Shown here in pieces: positions 27,794 through 36,725 of a DNA stretch of 50,831 nucleotides (position 1 is its first letter; each line of letters begins with the position of its first letter). The DNA comes from CAYRTD01 sp964595055 (GTDB lineage Bacteria > Bacteroidota > Bacteroidia > Bacteroidales > GCA-2748055): contig CAZQOV010000002.1 of the NCBI GenBank assembly GCA_964595055.1, forward strand, positions 1 through 50,831, read 5' to 3'. Under the pieces are notes generated by a model. That model was not told the DNA's origin and made no database searches. It saw nothing but the letters and a program-made list of their open reading frames with translations. A program made the position numbers and the translations under genes.

Positions 27794-28804
27794 TCATTCC
27801 TCTTCCTCCTCTTCCTCTTCTTCTGTATCAACATTAAGCGACATTAACTGATATCCCCTGGTGGAAATCGAACTGGGCTTATTCTCATTTACTTCCTTGA
27901 CCAGCATGTAGGTTCTTTCTCCTGTGTTTTTATCCGTCTGGTCCATTTCCATCACAAATCCTCCATAATAAGCGGCTGTAGCAGCAGAAAATACATTGGA
28001 TGTGACCATTCTGGCCCAGAGGTCTGGTGAGATTTCATGAGTCATCCATACTGTACCTTCATCCTCCTCATCTTCATAACGGTACTCATCGCATTTATAA
28101 CCCGCAATCTTTTTGGTTTTTCCTGTTTTTTTAAGGTTCTCATTGTAAATGCTGTAGTCTTCTATCTTCTCAATTTCTTCTTCCTCCTGATCTTCCCATG
28201 AACTTTCATCAACTGAATCAATCGCATAACTGGTTACAATTCCGGTTTTTTCTTTACCGTTGTCCGTGAGTATTAGCATTGCTCCATTTTTTGTGTCAAA
28301 GATCATGGTTGAACTTGCATTGTCCTGATAAAATTCCATAGCAAAACCCGAATAGGTTTTGGAATAATGAGTGGTATAATTCATCTCACCTTCGGTCTCT
28401 CCGCTTTGATCCCAGCTTTGAACGGTCATCAGTATGTTTCCCTGATAATCATAATTTTCCTGAACATTGGCAGGAGCCATGTTTAAGCCCATTTTTTTCA
28501 TCATCGCCGCAGCCATAGCATCGGAAGGATCTGCTACTGTTTTTTTATCTTCGGTGGAGCTTGCACGGTCTTCCGAATTTTCGCTTTCTTCTTCACTTCC
28601 AAACATATCCTCAAACACATTTTCGACTCCTTTATCCACCTGTTTATTCATTTCATCTGTAATTTCCTCGTCAGCCTTCTGGGCAGCACGATTTGTTGCC
28701 TGTTTCATTTTTTTCTCCAGGAATCTTCCAACGGGCTGAGCATTGGTTTCGAAAAAAAATGAGGCAATAAACACCATAATGATAATAAAACTTAGCTTTT
28801 TCAT
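27794..28804 (-). CDS. DUF4412-domain secreted protein with polyglutamate tail
   Basis: This 336-aa protein has a signal peptide (residues 1-22, ending TNAQ), a helical charged region (about 25-100) and a DUF4412-like beta domain (about 110-290) with IAGYKCDEYRYED and MTHEISPDLWARM. It ends in a run of nine glutamates encoded by imperfect GAA/GAG repeats. The function of DUF4412 is unknown; it is usually periplasmic in Bacteroidota. It is a single gene with a TAATTTTG promoter element about 25 bases upstream. Confidence 0.85.
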   Translation of the reverse strand: MKKLSFIIIMVFIASFFFETNAQPVGRFLEKKMKQATNRAAQKADEEITDEMNKQVDKGVENVFEDMFGSEEESENSEDRASSTEDKKTVADPSDAMAAAMMKKMGLNMAPANVQENYDYQGNILMTVQSWDQSGETEGEMNYTTHYSKTYSGFAMEFYQDNASSTMIFDTKNGAMLILTDNGKEKTGIVTSYAIDSVDESSWEDQEEEEIEKIEDYSIYNENLKKTGKTKKIAGYKCDEYRYEDEEDEGTVWMTHEISPDLWARMVTSNVFSAATAAYYGGFVMEMDQTDKNTGERTYMLVKEVNENKPSSISTRGYQLMSLNVDTEEEEEEEEE

Positions 28805-28827
28805 GATTTTGGTTATTTAGTTTCAAT

Positions 28828-28835
28828 CAAAATTA
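28828..28835 (-). promoter_or_regulatory. Candidate -7 element for the DUF4412 gene
   Basis: Read on the minus strand the sequence is TAATTTTG, an exact TAnnTTTG match, 24 bases before the ATG at 28804. The -33 region at the expected distance is poor. Confidence 0.4.
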
Positions 28836-29036
28836 TGAAAAATTATGTTTCCATTCCATATCTAATGCCGGGTTTTGATAAATAATTAACCTATGAGGAT
28901 GAAAAAAAGGATGTACTCTATAAAGGTTAATCCTGATTTTTTTAAAAAGGTTGTTTTTAGCTTTGGGCCGGTGTAATTTTGATCAGCTTAAAGGATGTGT
29001 GAGAAATCGGAAGCTTAAATAATAACCCTGATAATA

Positions 29037-29153
29037 ATGGCTGAAAAAGACTTTAATTCTGACCATTGCGGATTACGCAAGAAAGCTGATCAAAAACCCA
29101 AATCCCTTAGAGCAAGGCTATGGCGGTGGCACACGAAGTGGTGTCCGGGATGA
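29037..29153 (+). pseudogene. Truncated small protein, fragment of a conserved WHTxWCPG-type ORF
   Basis: A 38-codon frame starts at ATG 29037 and ends with SLRARLWRWHTKWCPG followed by a stop. This ending resembles, from memory, small Bacteroidota proteins in which a similar motif continues with WKAYQ, so the gene seems cut in the middle of a conserved motif. Directly after the break a different gene fragment appears in another frame. Family resemblance is from recall only. Confidence 0.4.
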
Positions 29154-29157
29154 ATCC

Positions 29158-29325
29158 AAAGGGATTGCGATTTTCTCCATCGATGGGAGAGTAGTTTACA
29201 GCGGACTTATACAGGAGGAAAAGTTGAGGACGACATTTGATGTATCCTATTTGGAAACCGGAACCTATATCATCGCCATTACAGGAAAAGAGATTAACTT
29301 TAGAGCTTCTTTTGTAAAACAATAA
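29158..29325 (+). pseudogene. Remnant of a T9SS C-terminal sorting domain
   Basis: The reading frame gives KGIAIFSIDGRVVYSGL, then TTFDVSYLETGTYIIAI, then FRASFVKQ and a stop. This is the pattern of the type A T9SS (Por secretion system) C-terminal sorting domain, normally the last 70-80 residues of a large secreted protein. Here no cargo or signal peptide precedes it; the frame is closed at 29035-29037. It is therefore the tail of a deleted secreted-protein gene. Its presence implies that the organism has, or had, a type IX secretion system. Confidence 0.7.
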
Positions 29326-29403
29326 CAGCTTATTCGGAACGAAGTATTTTCACGGACCCTGCTAATAAGTCCCGGGATATTTATCGGAGAAAACAAAGTG
29401 CAT

Positions 29404-29823
29404 TTATCTCGAATAAAGGGCGTAATATTCGACTTCCATACTTGCATCATCTACGGTATAGATCATCTTTACCTCATTTAGACCATTGTTAACGGTCCCT
29501 TCACCATGAATATAGAGGTTTGAGATAAGCTGGTTTTCAATGAGAAGAACAGAATCATTTTGCCGATTTGCATAAATAAACTCCGCATTTCCCTGGTTAT
29601 GAAAATTGGATATGATAAAGAGATTTTCCTGATCATTTACCTGATCTATTTCAACAATATACTTTCGATGGCCAGTGTATGGTGAGTTTTCCTCACAGCG
29701 ATAAATACCCTCCAGGCTTTCATAGGTTTTTTCTGTTTTTTCTTCCTCACAGGAAATGGAGAAAAAAAGAAGAAACAGCAGAACAATGTTAGAAATTTTC
29801 TGTTTTCTCAATCCCTTTCTCAT
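29404..29823 (-). CDS. Small putative lipoprotein
   Basis: This 139-aa protein begins MRKGLRKQKISNIVLLF and has a lipobox FSISC (Cys near residue 25), then the acidic EEEKTEKT linker and an 85-residue beta-rich domain of unknown family (SLEGIYRCEENSPYTG). The ATG at 29823 is preferred because longer frames lack a signal peptide. It overlaps the 3' end of the MORN-repeat gene by 35 bases, suggesting coupled translation and a shared operon with the chaperone-like gene. Confidence 0.7.
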   Translation of the reverse strand: MRKGLRKQKISNIVLLFLLFFSISCEEEKTEKTYESLEGIYRCEENSPYTGHRKYIVEIDQVNDQENLFIISNFHNQGNAEFIYANRQNDSVLLIENQLISNLYIHGEGTVNNGLNEVKMIYTVDDASMEVEYYALYSR

Positions 29824-30991
29824 AATGTTTTTTTTCAACGCTAATACCTTCTTTATTAAATGCTTCGGCAAGTCCGTCTCTTTTTCCTTCACAATATCGA
29901 ATTATACTCATCTTTTCTCCGGTTTCATAATAGGTGATCCATTCTCCTTGTTTAAGATCGTTCTTATATTGACCCATATTTTTTATGGCTCCTGACCCGT
30001 AATAAACTGTAAATATGCCTTCTGCTTTACCATTCTGATAATCTCCTTTTTGTTTCACATTCCCGTTTTGATGATAAATGAGCCATTCTCCTTGGAATGT
30101 GTTGTTTTTGTATTTACCCTTTGTATAAACAGATCCATCAGGATAATAACTTTCCCAGATCCCGGACTTTTTCCCTTTATGGTACTCTCCTTTTTCCATT
30201 ATTGCCCCTTTTTTCTTTGGTTCTCCGCCCTTAAAATATTTGACATAGCTTCCATTAAGGGTGTCATTGGTATAAAAACATTCCAGTGAAATTGAACCAT
30301 CGGGATAATAGCCGGTCAGTTTTCCATTCAACATCGAATTTTTATAGAAACATTCCTTCTGGGGAGCACCATTTTCGTATTCCTTATAATAGCTGATGAA
30401 ATGATTCGTGTAGTGGCCGTTTTCCTTTTCCGACCTTTCTCTGATTTTTCCATTTTCGTAATAAATCTCCTGGGGTCCGTGTTCAGAGCCCTTAAGATAG
30501 TTTTTTACATACCTGAGTTTTCCATCCTCAAACCATGCCTTAACAGATCCACAAATCTGTCCGTTTTTGTAGGAAATGCTTTCATTCAGATTTCCGTTAG
30601 TATGATAAATATGTGTAATTCCATGCAGTACATCGTTGGAATATTCCGCTTCCTGATAAAGGCTGCCGTCGGGATAGTAATATTTCAGTGTACCGTTCAA
30701 TTTTCCGTTGTCATATGGAAGGTGCTGTTTTAATGTACCCTCCGGATAGTAATCCAACCATGTTCCGTCGAGTTTATCATTCAAAAACTCACCTTTTTGC
30801 CATATGGAACCATTGGGGTGATAGATGATATAACTCCCTTCCCTGACTGTGTCCATACCGTTAATGATTACCTGGTACTTTTCACGGGTTGCATTTTCCT
30901 TATTTTCATAATGGGTTATGATCCAGTCCTGCGAATCAAGACGGAAGGGCAGAAGGACAAATAATAGTAGAAAAGAATAGCACAATTTCAT
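29789..30991 (-). CDS. MORN-repeat (YwqK-like) exported protein
   Basis: This 400-aa protein has a signal peptide (residues 1-20) and then more than ten repeats of about 23 residues with the core YYPDGSLxQEAEYSN / G(K)LNG, the MORN_2 or YwqK-type repeat. These build an elongated beta-solenoid-like surface and mediate protein or membrane contacts. The start overlaps the stop of the chaperone-like gene (ATGA at 30988-30991), so the two are translationally coupled. In this context it may be an accessory of the surface system; the YwqK antitoxin label given to such proteins has no support here. Confidence 0.82.
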   Translation of the reverse strand: MKLCYSFLLLFVLLPFRLDSQDWIITHYENKENATREKYQVIINGMDTVREGSYIIYHPNGSIWQKGEFLNDKLDGTWLDYYPEGTLKQHLPYDNGKLNGTLKYYYPDGSLYQEAEYSNDVLHGITHIYHTNGNLNESISYKNGQICGSVKAWFEDGKLRYVKNYLKGSEHGPQEIYYENGKIRERSEKENGHYTNHFISYYKEYENGAPQKECFYKNSMLNGKLTGYYPDGSISLECFYTNDTLNGSYVKYFKGGEPKKKGAIMEKGEYHKGKKSGIWESYYPDGSVYTKGKYKNNTFQGEWLIYHQNGNVKQKGDYQNGKAEGIFTVYYGSGAIKNMGQYKNDLKQGEWITYYETGEKMSIIRYCEGKRDGLAEAFNKEGISVEKKHYEKGIEKTENF

Positions 30992-31797
30992 TTTACCTCC
31001 ATTAACATTTGTACACCTTCAATGGCCGAATTGTTTCCGTAATCCATCAGCATGGCCAGGGCATAGGATCCGGAGGGAGGATTAACCGGGAGGGTCAATT
31101 GAACTTTTCTTTTAAACCCCGGGTAAATGCTGAACCGTGTTTTTTTGAACTGCTCTTCTTCAGCGGTTTCAAGGTTTGCCAGAGCTAAAAATACATGGGC
31201 ATCTACTACTTTATCCCCTTCATTGGATATAGTCGCTTCAAAGGTCCGAAAGGGTTTTCCCGGTTTTGTGATTTCTTTCAGACCATTTATTTTCGCTTTA
31301 TAATTCTGATTTGCACGCGGACTTTGTTTAACGAGTACCACGATTCTGGGAACAATAATCACACCCGTAGCAAGTTGTTTATCAGCATCAGACGGATTTT
31401 GTTCTTTGGATACTTCTACATTAACCATGCCCCACCGGGTGCTATAGCCATTTCGGGGAACTGACATGATCAACTCAATTTCAGCGCTTTCATTTGGATT
31501 CAGTTCGACAAATGCGGGATTTATATTGATCCAGTTAAACAAACTATGCTGAGAGGTTCCTGGTTCAAGGCGTTTTTTCCTTCCCTCAATATCGAGCTCA
31601 TAATCGGTCAGGTTGAAAGTGTATTTTTGTCTTTGGGGCGAATGATTGCGCAGTGTAAGCGTACGGGTTTGTATTTCCCCCGGATTCGCATCAAATTTCA
31701 CCAGTACGGGTGCCACTTCGAAATCCTGTGCCTTAATATCTATTGATAAGCTTGCCAGGCAGAGAAAACCAAGGAATAACCTATTGCTCATTCTCAT
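30988..31797 (-). CDS. PapD/COG1470-like periplasmic chaperone-like protein
   Basis: This 269-aa protein has a signal peptide ending near residue 24 (IKAQ) and an N-terminal Ig-like domain of the pilus-chaperone kind: FEVAPVLVKFDANPGEIQTR (26-45), TLTLRNHS (46-53) and a proline-rich strand VELNPNESAEIEL (97-109). A second beta domain (about 160-269) follows. I start at 31797 because the promoter-like TATTTTTG lies upstream at 31868-31861 and would exclude the earlier in-frame ATG at 31863. It is divergent from two small secreted proteins and a large outer-membrane barrel, which I propose as its clients and partner. Confidence 0.75.
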   Translation of the reverse strand: MRMSNRLFLGFLCLASLSIDIKAQDFEVAPVLVKFDANPGEIQTRTLTLRNHSPQRQKYTFNLTDYELDIEGRKKRLEPGTSQHSLFNWININPAFVELNPNESAEIELIMSVPRNGYSTRWGMVNVEVSKEQNPSDADKQLATGVIIVPRIVVLVKQSPRANQNYKAKINGLKEITKPGKPFRTFEATISNEGDKVVDAHVFLALANLETAEEEQFKKTRFSIYPGFKRKVQLTLPVNPPSGSYALAMLMDYGNNSAIEGVQMLMEVK

Positions 31798-31860
31798 AAT
31801 TGAACATGTTTTAAGATGAAAAAACAAGATTTCCCGATTCATATTGTATTTATTGGGTTT

Positions 31861-31868
31861 CAAAAATA
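31861..31868 (-). promoter_or_regulatory. Candidate -7 element for the chaperone-like operon
   Basis: TATTTTTG read on the minus strand matches TAnnTTTG, about 64 bases before the chosen ATG at 31797. No good -33 TTG was seen at the usual distance. The rest of the 442-base divergent region (31798-32239) holds a CAGGTA...TACCTG inverted pair (31940-31945 and 31975-31980) and no gene. Confidence 0.4.
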
Positions 31869-32239
31869 ATTATTTTTATACAGGAAATGTATAATAAATT
31901 GATGCATAGTTGAATATCACGAAAACTGCGAAACTGCAGCAGGTATTTACCCCTGTATCCCCATTCCATGTAAGTACCTGTAAATGTTGGTATTGAAGCA
32001 TATTTATGTTCTTATATTGACCTTTCTCCTGATATAAGGGCTCATTAAAATCGGGTAAAAACCCCTGGCTTTTATGGGTAATTGATCCCTTTTTTCGCGT
32101 GAAGGCCCTGTTTTTTCTGGTTTTTCCTTCAAATATTTTTGATCTTGATATGACCAGTCCCTTCTTCTATCGGCAGATTTTGCTTGAAAGAGGCAGGTAA
32201 AGTTGTCATTAAAAATAAAATTTTTTTATCCAAATTTTA

Positions 32240-32950
32240 ATGATTATGAGAAAAGTACTTTTAACGACGGCAGCATTGCTGATCTTTAGTGTAGGGCTTT
32301 TTGCCCAGGCGGTTAAGGACAGGCAGGTGATCCCTGTTTCTGTCAATCTTAACCAGGTTTTGAGAATGACCATAACAAACGGAGGGAACATTGAATTTGT
32401 TTTCAATTCCATTGATGATTACCGGGATGGGTTGTCGGCAGATGAAGCAACTTCGGGTTCTGCAAACCCTGGATCATCTGAGGGTTTTTATCAGACAGAT
32501 TTTACCATTTCATCCTCTACCCGTTGGAAGATTGATTATGGCTCCGAGCAAGCAACCTTTATCGGAACGGATAATCCGGCCAATGAGCTTGCGCTTGACA
32601 ATGTAGGGTTTACTCTCGAAAATGAAGGAACCAAGGATTTCGAGGGGGCCGGTCAACCGCAGGGTACAACGGCAGGGTCCAGTCTTTACAGCGGGCCTAC
32701 TGATAATGCGAATGAAGTTGCTGCGCTTGAAGTTTATCCTGTTGCGCTTATTGAAGACAATGATGACGCTACTGTATCAAATGCCGGAGATGCAACCGAA
32801 AATTCTTTTAGCCTTCTCTGGAGATGTGGTACCGCTGAAGCGGGAGCAATTGTTCCCATGAATGCAGTGAGTTTGCTGAATCAGCAGCCCAGCCCTGAGC
32901 CTGACCGGTATGTTACCAATGTAATTTTTGAACTTGCAGTTGACAATTAA
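32240..32950 (+). CDS. Secreted putative structural subunit 1 of chaperone/barrel locus
   Basis: This 236-aa protein has a signal peptide (residues 1-22, LFAQ), then VIPVSVNLNQVLRMTITNGG, the motif EFVFNSIDDYRDGL, a Ser/Thr/Gly-rich middle and the C-terminal motif SLLWRCG followed by a strand YVTNVIFELAVDN. The mature form has one cysteine only. It is clearly paralogous to the next gene: both share the FNSIxxYRxG and (W/Y)RCG motifs in the same order. The composition (beta-strand, small polar residues) suits a secreted fibre or surface subunit. No known family is recognised. Confidence 0.8.
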   Translation: MIMRKVLLTTAALLIFSVGLFAQAVKDRQVIPVSVNLNQVLRMTITNGGNIEFVFNSIDDYRDGLSADEATSGSANPGSSEGFYQTDFTISSSTRWKIDYGSEQATFIGTDNPANELALDNVGFTLENEGTKDFEGAGQPQGTTAGSSLYSGPTDNANEVAALEVYPVALIEDNDDATVSNAGDATENSFSLLWRCGTAEAGAIVPMNAVSLLNQQPSPEPDRYVTNVIFELAVDN

Positions 32951-33038
32951 TACGCACAGATTCAATAAATTTCAATAGAAATAGTCAACATCTTCGTTGA
33001 CTATTTCTATTTTTGCCTTCTGATTATATTGGATTTTT

Positions 33039-33599
33039 ATGAGAATTATTGTCCTGACTTCTGTATTGCTTGCTTTTTGCGCTTCATCATATTCCCAGGA
33101 ATGGAATTATGCGCGCTTATCGATATTGTACGGAAGTAACATACCATTTAATTTCAATTCCATAGAAAAATATCGGACCGGAATTGAAATTACTGAAGGT
33201 ACGGTTTTGGGGATTACACTTGTAGATTCTTCTCAGCTTGGCCGAAGTCTCGAAGGTTTTGATCTGAATATAAGAACATTTAATGGTGCTACCATGATAA
33301 AGGGAGAATCTTCGAATCTCAGTCTTGAAAAAGTTCAGATTAAGGCTGAAAATTACCTTGGCCTGGAGGGGGGCTTCTCCAATGATTATGTTGATTTAAG
33401 CTCGGTATGGACAACACTATTTTCATATACCGATCCGACATTTGCCGATCTTAGCTGGGATCTTCATCAACTGAGTTTGTCATACCGCTGTGGTGTTCCT
33501 GTTTCGGCAGGAGGAAATGGCACCCTTCTGGGTGAAGAACCAGATTATTATAACATAGAGATTGAAATTGAGCTGGTTCCTACCGGACCCGGTTTCTAA
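33039..33599 (+). CDS. Secreted putative structural subunit 2 of chaperone/barrel locus
   Basis: This 186-aa protein has a signal peptide ending near residue 19 (SSYS), NIPFNFNSIEKYRTGI near residue 35, and LSLSYRCGVPV near the C-terminus followed by a strand YYNIEIEIELVP. It is a shorter paralogue of the preceding 236-aa protein, which is 88 bases upstream. Again a single cysteine remains after signal removal. The gene ends ten bases before the start of the barrel gene. I read the pair as two subunits, for example major and tip or anchor, of one surface structure. That is inference. Confidence 0.78.
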   Translation: MRIIVLTSVLLAFCASSYSQEWNYARLSILYGSNIPFNFNSIEKYRTGIEITEGTVLGITLVDSSQLGRSLEGFDLNIRTFNGATMIKGESSNLSLEKVQIKAENYLGLEGGFSNDYVDLSSVWTTLFSYTDPTFADLSWDLHQLSLSYRCGVPVSAGGNGTLLGEEPDYYNIEIEIELVPTGPGF

Positions 33600-33609
33600 T
33601 TCTTTAAGA

Positions 33610-36603
33610 ATGTGCAGCAGTGGACTGAAAAGTCTGTTTTTTTATATAACCTATCATTCTAAGTGCATACGTTTTGAATCCGTTCTTATCCTGTCCTTGC
33701 TGTTTGTTTTTTTTCCTGACGTTAATGGAGAAAAATTGCAAAGGGACAGTGTGCTGCATTTTTCCTTCGCCAGGGAAAATACCAGGATGGAAGAAGCTGG
33801 TGCGTATTTTAACGTAGTAACTATTGAAAACCGTGGAGATGAGAACGTCAGTGGCACATTGTTTTTCCGTCCACCGGAGAACTGGATCCTGATCGGGTCA
33901 AAAACCTATCCGATTGATTTGGATCCGGGTGAAAAAATTGTCCTTCCCATTCGAATCGGGATTCCGAAGAGTACAATTGGGGGAACCTCCTACCTCATTA
34001 GGGCTGTTCTCAGGACCAAAGGCCAGGTCTATTATCGGAACGCTTATCTTTCGATTAAGAAAAAATCGGATTGGAGAATGATCGTTGACAGAAGTGACGT
34101 TTATTTGAGTGATTTCAAACCTACGGGAAATTTTTCTGTTCACCTCAGAAACCGCGGGAATTCGAATGAATTGATAAAGCTGAAATTTGATAAGGGAGCT
34201 TTGTTGAGGTTTCAAACCTTTATTGAGGCGGATAGCATTCTTTTCGTTGAATTGCCTGCTTATAAAGACACGGTCCTGTCTTTTGGAATTTCTCAAAGAA
34301 AAGACCTTTCCTACACGGAAATCCGCGCACTCAAACAGAGCTGGAAGTCAACCAGTGTTTACATAGAGGCCAGCACATCAGAAAAAAAGGAATATGATGG
34401 TATTCGGGTTATTCCTCTTGTCAGCAAAAAATTCAATGATACTCCCTTGAGGACTTCTCCCCTCAATCTGGATTTGACCCTCTTCAATTTGCTTTCCTAT
34501 CAAAGACCCAAAGCTTCGTTTAAAGTACATGGAAAGCTTCTCTTGCCAGAGGAGCGACAGTTTCAATATTCTGTCGGAATGTATAACCTTTATTTCAACT
34601 CTCAGATGTATGAGCATCTGGATTTCTTAAGAATCTTCCGATATATGCTCAGGTACAATGATCCAAAAACCCAGTTGTGGGTAGGAGACCGGCTGGGGAC
34701 CGGGTCGTTGCATACAATGACAGGAAGGGGGCTCCGTGCAAAACATAGTGTGAAAGACAGGCATAATGTTTACTTCAATTTCATTCAGAATCCTTATGGA
34801 GGAAACCTGGGGTCATATGCAGGTTACGGAACAATGCTGGGAAAAATGGCCGTAAATACCGGAATTACCGTTGAAAATGCTTCCGCTAATAAGAACTCCA
34901 ATTATTCTTTCCACCTTGGAGGTACATACAGGTTTTTCGGTCGCCATACCCTGAGGCTTCAAACGGCAACAACGCTCAGCAAATTCATCCCTGACAGATA
35001 CCTGGAGAAAGATACCACTACTCTTGGTTTTGCGTACAGGTTAAGTTATCATTTCAAAGACGATCAGACGAGCCTGCGAATTGATAATACAAATACCTCA
35101 TTTACTTTCTTAAAAAATGCCGGAATTAATCGGTTTGATGTGGATTTAAAATACAGGGTGAATGAAAAACTCCGCTTTTACAATTTATATCATCACAACA
35201 GTTATTCTGCCAGTCGGTATCCTTACAATTTTTATCATCCTGAAAACAGAAACATAAATGACAATGGTAGATTTATTCTTTCTTACACCCAGGGCGATAT
35301 GGTTTACCAGCTCGGCCCACAATTCTATAGCACCATACGGAAGAATTATAATCCCGGGACAGGCGTGGCTACACGATACGAGAATTACCAGCCCGGGATA
35401 ATGACTTCGATGACCTTCAATATTGGAGGGTTGAGAAGCATCACCCCCAACTTCTCTTTTAATACTATGTATTTTAAATATTCCACCGACATTCCCGGAG
35501 ATGAAAGCTTTTCTCTATCCGGTCACTGGAAGTATACCGCTGGCATCAGCTATTACGATCAGGCTTTTAAACTGAATGCGTATTATTCAAGTGGCGAAGC
35601 TTCGGATATTTATCGAAGTGTGGTGATTGATGAGGATCCGCAAATCAATCAGGCGATACATCTCCGGCCACATTACGAAAGGTATTTTAATGATGAAACC
35701 ATTCGATTGAGTGCTCATATAAATTATTCCTATTATATGCCCTCACAGCGGGAGAACACCATATTTAATGTAACAGCCGATTTTTCACTCAAATCGGGTT
35801 GGGATCTGTTTAGCAGCTTCAATGTTTACAGAAATTCACGGATGGATAATGATGTGGGAAGGATTACAACGCGCGACATGAATTTGCTTGCCGGTTTTCG
35901 CAAAAGCTTTGATGTTCAGCAACCCAGAATGAAGTATCATGATCTGACCCTGGTAGGATTTAACGATCAAAACGGGAATAATATTAAGGATAAAGATGAA
36001 AAACCCATTTCCAATGTATTGATCAACATCATAAGAGATCCGGAAAAAAATGAAGAACACAAGACCCGTTTTGCAGAAACCCGCATGATCACAGATCCCA
36101 ATGGAGAGATACATTACGGGAACATTCCGGAAGGCAATTACGATTTGAAGATTACCCCCCTTTCCAACCTCGAGGATTTGTATTTTCTGGATGGTCAGAA
36201 TCAGGTCCTTACGGCTGATGAGGATAAGGTCCATTATCTTCCACTGGTTGAGAGCTATAAAATTAAAGGCAAGGTAATAGTTGATCGTGACCCAAACAGT
36301 AGTGAAGGGAAAATAAACCTGGAAGGCATACGTATTTCTGCTGTGGGTGAAAATGGGTCGAATTATTCAACACTTACCACTTCTGATGGCCGTTATGTTC
36401 TCAACTTGCCAAAAGCTCATTTTTACACGGTGAAAATATATAATGTTTTTGGAAGCCGCTTCATGCTTGAACAGGGTGAATTTGAAGTCCAGTTTATGGA
36501 AAACAAAACCATTAACCTTGACTTCCGGTTTAGTGAAGAAAGAAGAGCAATTGAATTCAATGATGGCGAGCAGTTGTTTGATTTTAATATAGACCGGAAC
36601 TGA
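33610..36603 (+). CDS. Outer-membrane barrel with Ig-like and SdrD-B/carboxypeptidase-like domains (usher-like candidate)
   Basis: This 997-aa protein has a signal segment (about residues 20-40), Ig/NEW3-like domains (about 55-260, with TIENRGDENVSGTLFFRPP), a barrel-like region of about 500 residues rich in alternating Tyr/Asn strands (about 265-775), an SdrD-B-like domain from 778 (VGFNDQNGNNIKDKDEKPIS) and a carboxypeptidase-regulatory-like domain (about 880-950). It is not a PF00577-type usher in any motif I can see. Barrel plus flanking beta-sandwich domains is the architecture of an usher, and the gene is coupled to two subunit-like genes. An upstream ATG at 33562 overlaps the previous gene; 33610 is preferred. 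Confidence 0.78.
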   Translation: MCSSGLKSLFFYITYHSKCIRFESVLILSLLFVFFPDVNGEKLQRDSVLHFSFARENTRMEEAGAYFNVVTIENRGDENVSGTLFFRPPENWILIGSKTYPIDLDPGEKIVLPIRIGIPKSTIGGTSYLIRAVLRTKGQVYYRNAYLSIKKKSDWRMIVDRSDVYLSDFKPTGNFSVHLRNRGNSNELIKLKFDKGALLRFQTFIEADSILFVELPAYKDTVLSFGISQRKDLSYTEIRALKQSWKSTSVYIEASTSEKKEYDGIRVIPLVSKKFNDTPLRTSPLNLDLTLFNLLSYQRPKASFKVHGKLLLPEERQFQYSVGMYNLYFNSQMYEHLDFLRIFRYMLRYNDPKTQLWVGDRLGTGSLHTMTGRGLRAKHSVKDRHNVYFNFIQNPYGGNLGSYAGYGTMLGKMAVNTGITVENASANKNSNYSFHLGGTYRFFGRHTLRLQTATTLSKFIPDRYLEKDTTTLGFAYRLSYHFKDDQTSLRIDNTNTSFTFLKNAGINRFDVDLKYRVNEKLRFYNLYHHNSYSASRYPYNFYHPENRNINDNGRFILSYTQGDMVYQLGPQFYSTIRKNYNPGTGVATRYENYQPGIMTSMTFNIGGLRSITPNFSFNTMYFKYSTDIPGDESFSLSGHWKYTAGISYYDQAFKLNAYYSSGEASDIYRSVVIDEDPQINQAIHLRPHYERYFNDETIRLSAHINYSYYMPSQRENTIFNVTADFSLKSGWDLFSSFNVYRNSRMDNDVGRITTRDMNLLAGFRKSFDVQQPRMKYHDLTLVGFNDQNGNNIKDKDEKPISNVLINIIRDPEKNEEHKTRFAETRMITDPNGEIHYGNIPEGNYDLKITPLSNLEDLYFLDGQNQVLTADEDKVHYLPLVESYKIKGKVIVDRDPNSSEGKINLEGIRISAVGENGSNYSTLTTSDGRYVLNLPKAHFYTVKIYNVFGSRFMLEQGEFEVQFMENKTINLDFRFSEERRAIEFNDGEQLFDFNIDRN

Positions 36604-36725
36604 AATGAGACAAGAAATCCTTCCCGGAATGCATGCAAGGATGCAATGGTTCCGTTGCTAAAGCAAGGTAAGGCCATGCATGTTAACAGGAGAGACCAAC
36701 CGGGAGCGGATCCCGAATGTTCAAT

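Noticed and set aside
29789..30991. Toxin-antitoxin role for the MORN/YwqK protein
   Set aside because: It has a signal peptide and no toxin partner; the YwqK antitoxin name is a database label for the repeat.
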